Below are positions 1 to 8,400 of a stretch of 64,000 bases of DNA, in pieces; the first letter of the stretch is position 1, and each line of letters opens with the position of its first letter. Both the position numbers and the translations under genes were made by a program. Below the pieces are notes generated by a model. It saw only the letters and a program-made list of their open reading frames with translations, ran no database searches and had not been told where the DNA came from. Source of the DNA: Tellurirhabdus rosea (lineage in GTDB: Bacteria; Bacteroidota; Bacteroidia; Cytophagales; Spirosomataceae); NCBI RefSeq assembly GCF_026278345.1, contig NZ_CP111085.1:1996001-2060000 (forward strand), given 5' to 3'.

Positions 1-456
1 GACGTCGGCATCGTCATTCAGGGCGTGCAGGGTGGTCAAATCCTGAACCTGTCGCGGCGTTTTTACGAAAACCTCGAAGGCAACGCCAACGCCCTGACGA
101 CGGTGCTCGACCGCTGGCGCTCCCCCGAGCAGCCCGGCGACGGCAAAACGCCCCGGGCCAACACCCGCACGACGGGCAACAACAACGCCGTGTCGTCGCG
201 CTGGGTGGAAGACGGCAGCTATTTCCGCGTCCGGAACATCACCATTGGTTATAACCTGCCGAAGGCCGTCCTCCAGCGGATCAAAGTGCAGAATGTCCGG
301 ATTTACGGCGGGGTACAGAACGCCTTTACTCTTTCAAAATACCTGAGCTACAACCCGGAAGTGAGCGGCTACGAAGGACCGCTGACCGGCGGGGTCGATT
401 ACGGCAGCTACCCGCTCGCCCGGACGTACACGATAGGCATTAACCTCGGATTTTAA
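1..456 (+). CDS. SusC/RagA-type TonB-dependent outer membrane receptor, C-terminal fragment
   Basis: The frame is open from the first base and stops at 454-456, so only the last ~151 residues of a much larger protein (the family is about 1000 aa) are present. The end looks like a SusC barrel: alternating beta-strand segments, the motif FRVRNITIGYNLP, a strand around 'NVRIYGGVQNAFTLSKY', and a terminal strand ending in Phe (TIGINLGF), as expected for an outer-membrane barrel recognised by BamA. A SusD lipoprotein follows 128 bases downstream in the same direction, which is the usual SusC-SusD order for TonB-driven uptake of glycans or other large nutrients. The substrate cannot be read from this fragment. 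Confidence 0.9.
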   Translation, partial: DVGIVIQGVQGGQILNLSRRFYENLEGNANALTTVLDRWRSPEQPGDGKTPRANTRTTGNNNAVSSRWVEDGSYFRVRNITIGYNLPKAVLQRIKVQNVRIYGGVQNAFTLSKYLSYNPEVSGYEGPLTGGVDYGSYPLARTYTIGINLGF

Positions 457-584
457 ATGAGCTTAAAGTTTAGAGCTTAAGGTTTAGGGTTCAAAACCTT
501 TGTGCGAAAACGGAGAAGCAAACGCGCCGCACCAAACCATAGACGCTAAGCCCTGAACTTGAAACTTCTCAAAAACGCATTTTC

Positions 585-2018
585 ATGAAACGAACATACC
601 TCATTACGGCCGCTTTAAGCCTTGCGCTGACGGCCTGCCAGGATGGCTTCCTCGACCTGTCGCCGGTTTCGCAGGCGAGTACGGCCACTTTTTACAAAAC
701 CGGCGGCGACCTGCTCAACGCCCTGAACGGAGCTTACGGAGCCCTGCAATTCAACGGGCAGTACGGGCAGTTCTACGTCATTTCCGAAATTCCCTCGGAC
801 GACACGACGCCCGTGCTGTCGGGTTCGGTGACCGACCAGGACGAGTTCGACAAGTTTTACCTCCGGACCACCAACCCGTTTCTGGCGGCCCGCTGGAGCG
901 ACGGATACCGGGGTATCTACCGGACCAACGCCGTCATCGACCGGTCGGCAGGTGTGACGATGGACGAAAACCTCAAAAAGCGGGTGGTCGGCGAAGCCAA
1001 GTTCCTGCGGGCGCTGATGTACTTCAACCTCGTGCGGGTCTTCGGCGACGTGCCGCTGGTCGTTAAGGAAATTATTGATCCGCAGGAAGGCTATGCTTAC
1101 GGCCGCAGCCCGGTTGCCGAAGTGTACAATCAGATCGTCAAGGACCTGACCGAGGCCGAAGCCGCCCTGCCCGAGCGGTATACGGGAGCGGATGTCGGCC
1201 GGGCGACGCGGGGAGCCGCCAAGGCTCTGCTGGGCAAGGTTTTGCTGACGCAGCGGAAGTTCCCGGAAGCCGCCGCCAAGCTGAAAGAGGTGATCGACGC
1301 CGGTACGTATGAACTGCTGCCCAACTACGCGGACGTGTTCCGGGCCTCCGGCAAAAACCACCGGGAGTCGATTTTTGATGTGCAGTACAAAAAAGGCAGC
1401 ATCGGCGAGGGCAGCGGGTTCGCTAACGCCTACGCGCCCGAGAACTCGGGCAATGCCGTCATTCAGTTTGGCGGGGGCGGCAACAACCAGCCCACAGCCG
1501 ACCTGATCCAGGCCTACGAACCGGGCGATCTGCGCCGGGACGTTTCGCTGGCGACCAGCTACGTCAACTCCGCCGGGCGGCGCATCGACTACAATTTCGT
1601 CCGGAAATATGCCGACCAGCCCATCACCAACGGCGATTCGGAAGACAATTGGCCGGTGCTGCGCTATGCCGACGTGCTGCTGATGTACGCCGAAGCGCTG
1701 AACGAAAGCGGACAGACCGCCGCGGCCCTGCCTTTTCTGAACCAGGTGCGCCGCCGGGCCGGACTGCCGAACAAAACCATTTCGGCGCAGGCCGAGATGC
1801 GGACCGCCCTCGAACAGGAACGTCGGGTAGAACTGGCTTTTGAAGGGCACCGCTGGTTCGACCTGCTCCGGACGGGCCGGGCGCTGCCCGTGCTTCAGGC
1901 CAAGGCGCAGGCCATCGGCATCAAAACAGCCCTGACGGCCAACAACCTGATTTTCCCGGTTCCGCAAAGTCAGATTGACATCAACAAGACCAAGATTCAG
2001 CAGAATCCAGGGTATTGA
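585..2018 (+). CDS. SusD/RagB family nutrient-binding outer membrane lipoprotein
   Basis: 477 aa. The N-terminus is a lipoprotein signal with lipobox LTAC and lipidation Cys18, followed by the SusD-typical start 'FLDLSP'. The body has the helical TPR-like SusD fold signatures: 'EAKFLRALMYFNLVRVFGDVP' in the first third and, near the end, 'NQVRRRAGLP' and 'EQERRVELAFEGHRWFDLLR', the classical C-terminal RagB/SusD motif. It pairs with the SusC fragment just upstream and would form the lid over that transporter. No glycosidase or other enzyme gene follows, so the ligand is unknown. The next gene (guanine deaminase) is separated by a 100-bp inverted repeat and is probably a separate unit. Confidence 0.95.
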   Translation: MKRTYLITAALSLALTACQDGFLDLSPVSQASTATFYKTGGDLLNALNGAYGALQFNGQYGQFYVISEIPSDDTTPVLSGSVTDQDEFDKFYLRTTNPFLAARWSDGYRGIYRTNAVIDRSAGVTMDENLKKRVVGEAKFLRALMYFNLVRVFGDVPLVVKEIIDPQEGYAYGRSPVAEVYNQIVKDLTEAEAALPERYTGADVGRATRGAAKALLGKVLLTQRKFPEAAAKLKEVIDAGTYELLPNYADVFRASGKNHRESIFDVQYKKGSIGEGSGFANAYAPENSGNAVIQFGGGGNNQPTADLIQAYEPGDLRRDVSLATSYVNSAGRRIDYNFVRKYADQPITNGDSEDNWPVLRYADVLLMYAEALNESGQTAAALPFLNQVRRRAGLPNKTISAQAEMRTALEQERRVELAFEGHRWFDLLRTGRALPVLQAKAQAIGIKTALTANNLIFPVPQSQIDINKTKIQQNPGY

Positions 2019-2027
2019 CCGTTGTTT

Positions 2028-2127
2028 GTTTCTCGCAGATTACCGCTGATTTTAGACGCGGATTAACGCAGGGACGTAATTGTCCGGGTTAATCTGCGCT
2101 TAAAATCAGCGGTAATCTGCGAGAAAC
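2028..2127. repeat. Long inverted repeat after susD (40-bp arms)
   Basis: Left arm 2028-2067 and right arm 2088-2127 are reverse complements with 3 mismatches in 40, separated by a 20-base loop. The arms contain the word GATTACCGCTGATTTTA. It starts 10 bases after the susD stop codon, so it can act as a large transcript-end hairpin, although no T-run follows. A solo, partner-less copy of a similar word lies at about 20331-20356. Confidence 0.85.
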
Positions 2128-2164
2128 ACGTTTATACCCCGGTTCGGTGTGTTGGATTCTGTTT

Positions 2165-2171
2165 TATCTTG
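2165..2171 (+). promoter_or_regulatory. Candidate -7 box of guaD
   Basis: TATCTTG followed by CGCCC, about 22 bases before the guaD ATG. It resembles the Bacteroidota -7 element TAnnTTTG with one T fewer, and the following GCGCCC matches the sequence after the boxes at 32485 and 57619. No convincing -33 box was seen. Confidence 0.3.
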
Positions 2172-2192
2172 CGCCCACATACACCGACACCG

Positions 2193-2663
2193 ATGAACGA
2201 CGAACACTATATCCGCGAAGCCATCCGGCTGGCCCGCGAAGGCATGGAAGCCGGGCAGGGCGGTCCGTTTGGGGCCGTCATTGTCAAGGATGGTCAGATT
2301 ATCGGTCAGGGCTGCAACCAGGTTCTGGCCACCAACGACCCCACCGCCCATGCCGAAGTGGTGGCCATCCGCGACGCCTGCCAGCATCTGGGCACTTTCC
2401 AGCTCGAAGGCTGTACGCTCTACACCTCCTGCGAACCCTGCCCCATGTGCCTGGGAGCCATTTACTGGGCCCGCCCCGCCCGCATCGTCTACGCCTGCCT
2501 CCATTCCGACGCGGCCCAAGCGGGCTTCGACGACCATTTTATTTACCAGCAAATCGAAAAACCCCGCGAACAGCGCTCCATCCCCATGCACCAGTCCCAC
2601 CGCGACGAAGCCTGGACGGTCTTTGAAGCCTGGATGGAGAAAGGGGATAAAACGCTTTATTAA
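2193..2663 (+). CDS. guaD: Guanine deaminase (GuaD-type cytidine/deoxycytidylate deaminase fold)
   Basis: 156 aa from the ATG at 2193 (a TTG eight codons earlier is less likely). Hydrolyses guanine to xanthine and ammonia in purine salvage. The zinc site is clear: His53-Ala-Glu55 (PTAHAEVVAIRDAC) and Cys83-Pro-Met-Cys86 (SCEPCPMCLGAIYWAR). From memory of Bacillus subtilis GuaD, the segments GGPFGAVIVKDG, 'AGFDD-FIY' and 'KP-E-R-IP' and the overall length agree better with guanine deaminase than with the tRNA adenosine deaminase TadA. It is a cytoplasmic single gene; the following thiamine pyrophosphokinase is separated by an imperfect hairpin. Confidence 0.88.
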   Translation: MNDEHYIREAIRLAREGMEAGQGGPFGAVIVKDGQIIGQGCNQVLATNDPTAHAEVVAIRDACQHLGTFQLEGCTLYTSCEPCPMCLGAIYWARPARIVYACLHSDAAQAGFDDHFIYQQIEKPREQRSIPMHQSHRDEAWTVFEAWMEKGDKTLY

Positions 2664-2668
2664 TTATG

Positions 2669-2744
2669 AGTTATGAGTGAAGAGTTGACCGAGTCCCAGG
2701 CCGTCACCGCTAACTCAAAATTCTTAACTCATCACTTTTAACTC
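2669..2744. repeat. Imperfect inverted repeat between guaD and thiamine pyrophosphokinase
   Basis: Left arm 2669-2689 and right arm 2724-2744 match at 17 of 21 positions and are built of the words GAGTTA and AGTGA. It fills the gap between the guaD stop (2663) and the next start (2750). It belongs by wording to the TTAACTC hairpin family seen at 14255, 15326, 21650 and 40256. Confidence 0.6.
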
Positions 2745-2749
2745 CCGAA

Positions 2750-3412
2750 ATGTCTTCCCATCACATCGTCCGCGAGAAACAGGAACCCGCTTTATTGATT
2801 GCCAACGGCGAAAGCTGCGACCCCGAGCTGCTCGGTCAGTTGCTGGAGTGGAGTCCGTTTGTGGTGGTGCTCGATAATGCCATCTGGCGGGTGCTGGATC
2901 TGGGTATCAAGGTCGATGCCTGGCTCGGCGATTTCGACGACGCCCATGATTTCGAGGCCGTTCGGGCGCGGCAGTACCCGATTGAGATTGTCCACACGCC
3001 CGACCAGAACAAAACCGACCTTCACAAGGGCCTTGAATTCCTGATTGAGCGGGGTTTTCCGGCCGTCAACATCGTCTGGGCCACCGGCCGCCGGGCCGAC
3101 CACACGCTGGCGAATATGACCGATATTGTCCGGTACAAAGACCAGATTCGGATGGTGATGCTGGATGATTATTCCAAAATCACGCCGCTGACGGGGCCGT
3201 TTGAAAAGTGGTTTGCCAAAAACACGCCGATTTCTCTCTTCCCCGTCGGAACGGTCGAAGGAGTGCAGACCGAGGGACTGGCGTACAACCTGCACGACGA
3301 ATCCCTGACGCTGGGCTACCGCACCAGTTCCAGCAATGCCGCCGCCGAGGATGGCTTCGTGCGCATCCGGTACCGGAGCGGCGACCTGCTGCTGATGGAG
3401 TGCTGGGATTAA
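2750..3412 (+). CDS. Thiamine pyrophosphokinase family protein
   Basis: 220 aa, the usual length. Transfers pyrophosphate from ATP to thiamine, giving the cofactor thiamine diphosphate in the cytoplasm. Family motifs present: 'VVVLDNAIWRVLDLGIKVD' (the catalytic-domain Rossmann-like start), LGDFDD (the GDFDS metal-binding motif with D for S), 'HTPDQNKTDLHKGLEF' (the D-x-TD motif) and 'GRRADHTLANM' (G-G-R-x-DH-x-L-N). The C-terminal part has the beta-rich thiamine-binding domain, with 'GLAYNLHDESLTLGYRTSSSN' in place of the usual G-L-x-Y-x-L and S-N motifs. It ends tail-to-tail with the next gene; the two stop codons share bases 3409-3412. Confidence 0.88.
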   Translation: MSSHHIVREKQEPALLIANGESCDPELLGQLLEWSPFVVVLDNAIWRVLDLGIKVDAWLGDFDDAHDFEAVRARQYPIEIVHTPDQNKTDLHKGLEFLIERGFPAVNIVWATGRRADHTLANMTDIVRYKDQIRMVMLDDYSKITPLTGPFEKWFAKNTPISLFPVGTVEGVQTEGLAYNLHDESLTLGYRTSSSNAAAEDGFVRIRYRSGDLLLMECWD

Positions 3413-4803
3413 GGCGTTGCGGAGGGCCGGAAGACGGTTTCCGGAAAGGCCCGCCGGGTGGTATCCATCAGCATCGCCTGGCGTCTGGGTTCGCGGTCCG
3501 TTTCGCTTTCAAACAAACCGGAGGGCAGCAGATACAATCCGTTGCCGACGGCCATCCGCCACTGCTTATAGGGCGCAAAATGGGCCACTTTCTTCCAGCT
3601 CGACACCGCCCGGTTCTGCGCAAATTCGGCGGCATCCTGCAACAGCACCGAGCGCAGATCGGCGACAAACGGCGTATTTTTCCAGTACGTAAAGCTACAG
3701 AACCCCACCCCGGCCAGCAGGAAAAGCCGCCCCACCGCAGGCCGCCACGCCGACCTGAACGACTGAATCAGCAGCAGATAGGCGACAATAACGGCCAGAA
3801 TACTGCTGATTTTGTAACGGCTCGTGGAGACGATATCATCCGGGGGCCGGTTGAGGGCAATCGCCAGAGCGGTCAGGAAAATGACGGCAAACAGGGCCGT
3901 CAGTAACAGCCGGGCGCGGGTCTGGTCCGTTACCGGCCGTCCCTCCCGATAGGTCCGCAGCAAGGGCAAGCCGCCCAATGTTACCACCGACAGCCACAAG
4001 GCCGTTCCAACAACGGCCACACCCGCCAGGCCCGCGCTGGATTTTCCGACAAAAGCCCCCAGAAAGCCCGGAACCGCCATAATCCGGTCGGACCACGCCA
4101 CGCTGACCGCTCCCTGCTGGAGAGGCTTGTTTCCGGCCAGATAAGCCCAGAGGATAAAACACGCGACCGGAATCCAGAGCAGCAGTTCGCGATACCGACG
4201 GAGGTAGAGCAGCACCCCGCCGCCCACCACGAGCGCCAGCAGTCCGTTGCCGCTGGTGTAGGTGGCCAGCACCGCCAGCCCCAGAGCAGCCCAGAACCGG
4301 GCACGCAGTTGCCGCGTTTCGGCCGGTACAATCAGCAGGCAGAGCGAAAGCCCGGACCAGCACCAGACGCCGAAGTTTTGCAGCGACGCCATAGCGAAAA
4401 AGGTATTCTCGAAATACTGAAGCTGAAAAAGCAGGAAAGATACGGGCACAAAATACCAGAGCGGCCGCTGCATCCAGCAGAAAGCCCGGTAGAACACCCA
4501 CCAGATTCCCAGCAGCGACAGGCTTCCGAGGGCGATCAGCATGCGGAAATCGATGACCCCGCCGGAAAGCAGACTCACCAGCCAGGCCACCAGCCGGGTG
4601 TAGGCAATCCGGTGTTCGTTGTGGTAATTGAGCAACACATACCAGAACTCCCGGAACGAGGCCGACCGCTTCAAGTCCATGACCGACACGAAAATGGCCC
4701 CAAAATCGTCAAGCTGCGGGACGTTTACGGCAAAGAAGAGGAGATAGCCAAAATAAAGTACAACCGGGCACCAGAGCGCCAGGCTGACCAGTTTATTATT
4801 CAT
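3409..4803 (-). CDS. Polytopic membrane protein of unknown function (GT-C-like topology)
   Basis: 464 aa with about 10-12 hydrophobic segments starting with a first helix at residues 6-27. An acidic pair follows it ('NVPQLDDFGAIF'), and then 'EHRIAYTRLVAWL'. A DD or DE motif in the first periplasmic loop after helix 1 and the overall layout are typical of GT-C lipid-sugar transferases or related membrane proteins, but I cannot assign a family. The protein is probably in the inner membrane. It is monocistronic: convergent with the thiamine pyrophosphokinase (overlapping stop codons) and preceded by a 180-bp gap before porU2. Function is not claimed. Confidence 0.75.
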   Translation of the reverse strand: MNNKLVSLALWCPVVLYFGYLLFFAVNVPQLDDFGAIFVSVMDLKRSASFREFWYVLLNYHNEHRIAYTRLVAWLVSLLSGGVIDFRMLIALGSLSLLGIWWVFYRAFCWMQRPLWYFVPVSFLLFQLQYFENTFFAMASLQNFGVWCWSGLSLCLLIVPAETRQLRARFWAALGLAVLATYTSGNGLLALVVGGGVLLYLRRYRELLLWIPVACFILWAYLAGNKPLQQGAVSVAWSDRIMAVPGFLGAFVGKSSAGLAGVAVVGTALWLSVVTLGGLPLLRTYREGRPVTDQTRARLLLTALFAVIFLTALAIALNRPPDDIVSTSRYKISSILAVIVAYLLLIQSFRSAWRPAVGRLFLLAGVGFCSFTYWKNTPFVADLRSVLLQDAAEFAQNRAVSSWKKVAHFAPYKQWRMAVGNGLYLLPSGLFESETDREPRRQAMLMDTTRRAFPETVFRPSATP

Positions 4804-4983
4804 ACCAATACGTTACGGTGTCAGCACATGCGTGGTCCGGTGCTGTAAACTTTTGCGATTCTAAAACAAAAAATCATTGATTCGCGCCTATGTCATTAAT
4901 CGCAAATCATATGAAATTATTTGGCAAAAAGCTTACCAAAGTGTTTCTCTTTGTTGAATTCCGGTCAGAAATCTGCGGCCGTC

Positions 4984-7900
4984 TCACCGATGGAAGAAGA
5001 CGCTCCCGCCCTTTTGGCGGCCGTCGTCCAGCACCAGCCGGAACCAGTAACGACCGGCTGGCAGCAACGCCCCGCCCGCGTCGGACCCATCCCAGTCGAT
5101 GCCGTTGTCGCCAATCCGCAGCGACTGCCTGATCTGCCGGACCAGTTGACCATCAGCCGAATACAAAAACAACGTGGCCGATTCGGGCGTTTTGGGGCCC
5201 GTCAGGGCAAAGCTGAACCGGGTCCGGAACCGGAACGGATTGGGAACCGCCCGCACGGTGGAAAGACTGTCTGCGGTCCGGACGCGAAACCGAATCTGGT
5301 ACGGCTGCGTGCCCGCCGGGTTTCCGGCTACATCCGCCGCCGAAACCCGGAGCGTGTACAGCCCGTCGGTGAGCGGACCGGGGCGATAGTCGAGCCGAAA
5401 GCGGTTGTCGGGTCCGGCAGGTTGCCAGTTCACCTGTGGTCCGCCGAGCCGGACCCGTTCAAATTCGCAGCCCGGACAGGGGCGTTTGAGCAGAATATCC
5501 AGCCCGACCGTATCGGCCCGGATGCGGTAGCGGTCGTTGTCCCAGAGCACAAGCTGAATCAGCGGTTCGGGCGAGACCAGCGCCCCATCGGGGAGGCGTG
5601 CCCCGTCAATCGTCACTTCCAGCAGCGGATTGAGGCGGTCGGGCGGAAAGCGCTGGCCGGAATCGGGCAGTGTCAGGCTCAGCTTCCCGTTTTCGAAAAC
5701 GGTCTCAAACCAAAGCCGATTATTCGTTTCGTCCAGTTCGGAAATTCGGTTTTCCGGGTCGATGACGATTTCGTAGGCGGTTCGCCCGCCAATCGGCTCC
5801 GGCCGGAAAGCCAGAGACAGCGTGTCGCGGAAAGCCACCGCCCGGCCGGGCCGTTTCAGCACGGCTTGCCAGTTTCCCGGCGTTGTCTCCTGCCGAAGCT
5901 CCATCGCGGGTTTGTCGGAGGGGTGGAACCGTCCGGCGTTGGCGACCAGCAGGTGCAGGCGAACCGAATCCGGGGCGTTATCCGCTTTTCCGAAAAAAAG
6001 ACCTTCGGGCGGGAGTACAAAATCAGGCCGCGCGAGCGGAAAAAGGCGCAGCGCCGGATCGCCCTGAAAAATCATCTGGGACACATTCGCCAGGTCCAGT
6101 TCGTTCGGAAAGCGCTGCACCATCCGCCGGGCTGTTTCCTGGTGGACAAGGCCGATGGGCCGGGGCATCCAGAGGCTGTCGCCCAGCAGGGTTTCGTAAA
6201 AAACGCGGGTGAAATTGTCGAGCTGGCCCACAAAGCCCGTGTAGCCGTGGGCGAGGACGGCAATCGCGCCTTTGTCCGGGGCCAGCAGCCAGTCCGTGCT
6301 CAGGTTGTTGGTTGCCCCGAAAAATATGTTGCCGATTCCGCAGCCGTTGAAAAACAGCAGCGGATAGCGGCCCCGGTTTCGGTAGCCGTTGGCCGGCTGC
6401 GAAACGTAGCCCAGGTCCGTGTCGGTGATGACCGGCGACGAATGGCCGAACACCGTCAGCAGACCCACACCCCGGTTGACCACGTCCGCCGCTTCCACCT
6501 TTTCGACCGGCGCGTTCGTCTGCTTCGACCGGGTAGTGACCGACGCCCCCAGAAACGCCCCGGCGGCGGTCGCGGCGGCGGCGTCCGTGATGCGGCGAAA
6601 GATTTCCTGCTCAAACGCATTGCGCCCGCCGCTCAGGTGCAGCAGTTGTTTCCGCCACGCCGCCGTGGCGGGCGTTTGTTCATACTCCTGCACTTTGGCG
6701 AGGTAATGCAAAACCTCCTGCGGATTCAGCGTGTTGAGGCGGCCCGTGGGTATCGCGTGGACGTAATCCGGGAAACCGGCCAGCCCGGCCGTCAGCGAAA
6801 CGTCGGAACCGGGCATGTAAGCGAGCGTCGGCAGGGCGTCGAGGCGGTCCTGCGCGGGATTTCGGCGCACCGGAAAATAGGCGTTGCTCCGCCCGATGAG
6901 CAGCAGAAACCGCTCGCGGCGGGTCGCCGAATCGGCGCTTAGCATGTAATCGGCAAAGCGGCGAAGGGCCAGCGGACTGCGTTCCCCGTAGCTGAACTGG
7001 TTCATCAGTTCGCGAAAGGTCACCACCAGCGTATCGTACCGGCCGCCCGCGACCGATGCCCGGTAGGCCGCGTACGCCCGCACCGCATCGGGCACCACCC
7101 CGACGGGTTGCATCAGGCTTTCGTGCGAAACGATGAGGTAGTTGGGCCGGGCCGCCGCCAGCCGGCGAAAATGGACCCGTTCGAGGCGGGGCGTCCGGGG
7201 TTCGGCCGGGGGAGCCGCTTCGGCCCCGTGCGGGTAGCGGACCTGGAGGTAGCTGACCGAGTACCGGTCGGTGGCGTCCGGCCCCTGCGAAACCGTTGAA
7301 ACGGTTAGCGTACTGTCGGCGTCCAGATCGTCCGGTTCGAGCACGGCCCGAAAGGTCGGCGTCCGGAAACCCGAAAACCGCACGAGGCCCAGCAGGCGGC
7401 GAGCCTTCCCGGCGTAGATCGCCACTTCGTGAGCCGAGTTGTCCCGGCCGTTGAGCAGCAGGGCCAGTTCCGGTTTTCTGGGATCCGACGCCACCCAGCC
7501 GTCGAGCCGGAGGCGCTGCACAAACGGAATGCCTTTCTGCTGAATCGGCCCCGTCCAACCTTCGCCCGGTTCAAAATAAACCTCGTGGCGGTTGGTGGGC
7601 GGAGCAAAATCCCGGAAGCTGTACTCCTGGGTCAGCAAAAGGCGTCGGGTTGCGAGCGAATCCGGACCGGACGGCGGCTCCGGACGATTTATCAGGCGTT
7701 TACCTTTCGTTCCCGTTCTGCTCCAGGTGAGAAAATAAGCGGCCGTATCGGAAAACATGCTGTAAAACGGGTGCGGCTGCGTTCCGGCCGGGCGGTAGAG
7801 CAGCGAATCCAGCGCCCCGTCATTGCCTTCGCCGCTGAACTGCAGGAAATCCGCGGCGTCGAGCCGCCCGTCCGCTTCGCCCGTTACGATGACTGGCTGC

Positions 7901-8127
7901 TCCACGCCGCGGTGAAAAAGTTGCAGCGTGGCCGGGTCGAGGGAGGCGATTGGTAGGCCGGCGCGGCGCAAATCCTCCGTTGTGAGCCGGTACAGGCCCT
8001 TTTCCGCGACCGGAATCCGGTAATACGACTGGTCAAACTGAATCCATTCATTGCCGTAGCGGGCAGACTGCGCCAGGGTCCAGTTCACCGACAGAAATGA
8101 AATCAGAACGGCAAAAAAACGTATCAT
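4984..8127 (-). CDS. porU2: Type IX secretion system sortase-like protein PorU2 (C25 gingipain-type peptidase)
   Basis: 1047 aa from the ATG at 8127, which gives a clean signal peptide (MIRFFAVLISFLSVNWTLAQ). An in-frame start at 8217 would add 30 unlikely residues. The catalytic dyad of the C25 family is visible: His562 in 'FGHSSP' and Cys596 in 'FFNGCGIGN'. The N-terminal third is beta-rich (ending near 'VSYLQVRYPHGAEA'), the middle is the peptidase domain, and a CARDB/Ig-like region follows. The last ~90 residues ('AVPNPFRF', 'LFLYSADGQLVRQI', 'LPAGRYWFRLVLDDG') look like a FlgD-type/type-A T9SS C-terminal domain. PorU cleaves T9SS CTDs at the cell surface; PorU2 is a paralogue found in gliding Bacteroidota with a less defined role. 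The gene stands alone and is divergent from padR. Confidence 0.85.
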   Translation of the reverse strand: MIRFFAVLISFLSVNWTLAQSARYGNEWIQFDQSYYRIPVAEKGLYRLTTEDLRRAGLPIASLDPATLQLFHRGVEQPVIVTGEADGRLDAADFLQFSGEGNDGALDSLLYRPAGTQPHPFYSMFSDTAAYFLTWSRTGTKGKRLINRPEPPSGPDSLATRRLLLTQEYSFRDFAPPTNRHEVYFEPGEGWTGPIQQKGIPFVQRLRLDGWVASDPRKPELALLLNGRDNSAHEVAIYAGKARRLLGLVRFSGFRTPTFRAVLEPDDLDADSTLTVSTVSQGPDATDRYSVSYLQVRYPHGAEAAPPAEPRTPRLERVHFRRLAAARPNYLIVSHESLMQPVGVVPDAVRAYAAYRASVAGGRYDTLVVTFRELMNQFSYGERSPLALRRFADYMLSADSATRRERFLLLIGRSNAYFPVRRNPAQDRLDALPTLAYMPGSDVSLTAGLAGFPDYVHAIPTGRLNTLNPQEVLHYLAKVQEYEQTPATAAWRKQLLHLSGGRNAFEQEIFRRITDAAAATAAGAFLGASVTTRSKQTNAPVEKVEAADVVNRGVGLLTVFGHSSPVITDTDLGYVSQPANGYRNRGRYPLLFFNGCGIGNIFFGATNNLSTDWLLAPDKGAIAVLAHGYTGFVGQLDNFTRVFYETLLGDSLWMPRPIGLVHQETARRMVQRFPNELDLANVSQMIFQGDPALRLFPLARPDFVLPPEGLFFGKADNAPDSVRLHLLVANAGRFHPSDKPAMELRQETTPGNWQAVLKRPGRAVAFRDTLSLAFRPEPIGGRTAYEIVIDPENRISELDETNNRLWFETVFENGKLSLTLPDSGQRFPPDRLNPLLEVTIDGARLPDGALVSPEPLIQLVLWDNDRYRIRADTVGLDILLKRPCPGCEFERVRLGGPQVNWQPAGPDNRFRLDYRPGPLTDGLYTLRVSAADVAGNPAGTQPYQIRFRVRTADSLSTVRAVPNPFRFRTRFSFALTGPKTPESATLFLYSADGQLVRQIRQSLRIGDNGIDWDGSDAGGALLPAGRYWFRLVLDDGRQKGGSVFFHR

Positions 8128-8247
8128 GCTTAGCCAAGCAATTCCGGTTTGGAAGGTAGGAAAAAAACGCCTCCCGCTCGTCCTGACTAATTGCCTTTTG
8201 AGAAAATAAATATCCATTCATCCGTTCCGAGCGAAAATACTTCCAAA

Positions 8248-8268
8248 GTACCTTGCATTGCATAGTAC
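8248..8268. promoter_or_regulatory. Candidate PadR operator, 21-bp interrupted palindrome
   Basis: The sequence reads GTAC-CT-TGCA-T-TGCA-TA-GTAC and is symmetric in both the GTAC ends and the TGCA core. It overlaps the -33 position of the padR promoter and lies between divergent porU2 and padR. PadR proteins commonly autoregulate through such palindromes; binding by the neighbouring PadR is inferred. Confidence 0.55.
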
Positions 8269-8284
8269 CTTTTATATACCTTTG
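8253..8284 (+). promoter_or_regulatory. Predicted padR promoter (Bacteroidota type)
   Basis: TTG at 8253-8255 (-33 element), a 21-base spacer, and TACCTTTG at 8277-8284, a full match to the -7 consensus TAnnTTTG. The leader to the padR start is about 110 bases. The palindrome at 8248-8268 would block the -33 element. Confidence 0.6.
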
Positions 8285-8400
8285 TATTGTAAGGATTGAA
8301 AAAGGGTGACACAAAGCACAGGCGGGTTCTGCTCAGAAGCGCCCCCTGCCGGTCCCTCGAAAGTCAGTCATTTCAAAGTAGAATTTAGCCGTTTACGCCA

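Noticed and set aside
615-1967. 450-codon open frame on the minus strand
   Set aside because: Antisense to the susD gene; no recognisable features.
2669-2749. TPP riboswitch before the thiamine pyrophosphokinase gene
   Set aside because: The gap is only 86 bases of GAGTTA-type repeat and lacks the conserved CTGAGA and THI-box elements.
4890-4983. Possible small gene starting before the porU2 stop
   Set aside because: The short frame continues antisense into porU2, has no clear ribosome-binding site and no family pattern.
4921-6942. 673-codon open frame on the plus strand
   Set aside because: It is antisense to porU2, has no domain or signal, and reflects the GC-rich third positions of porU2.
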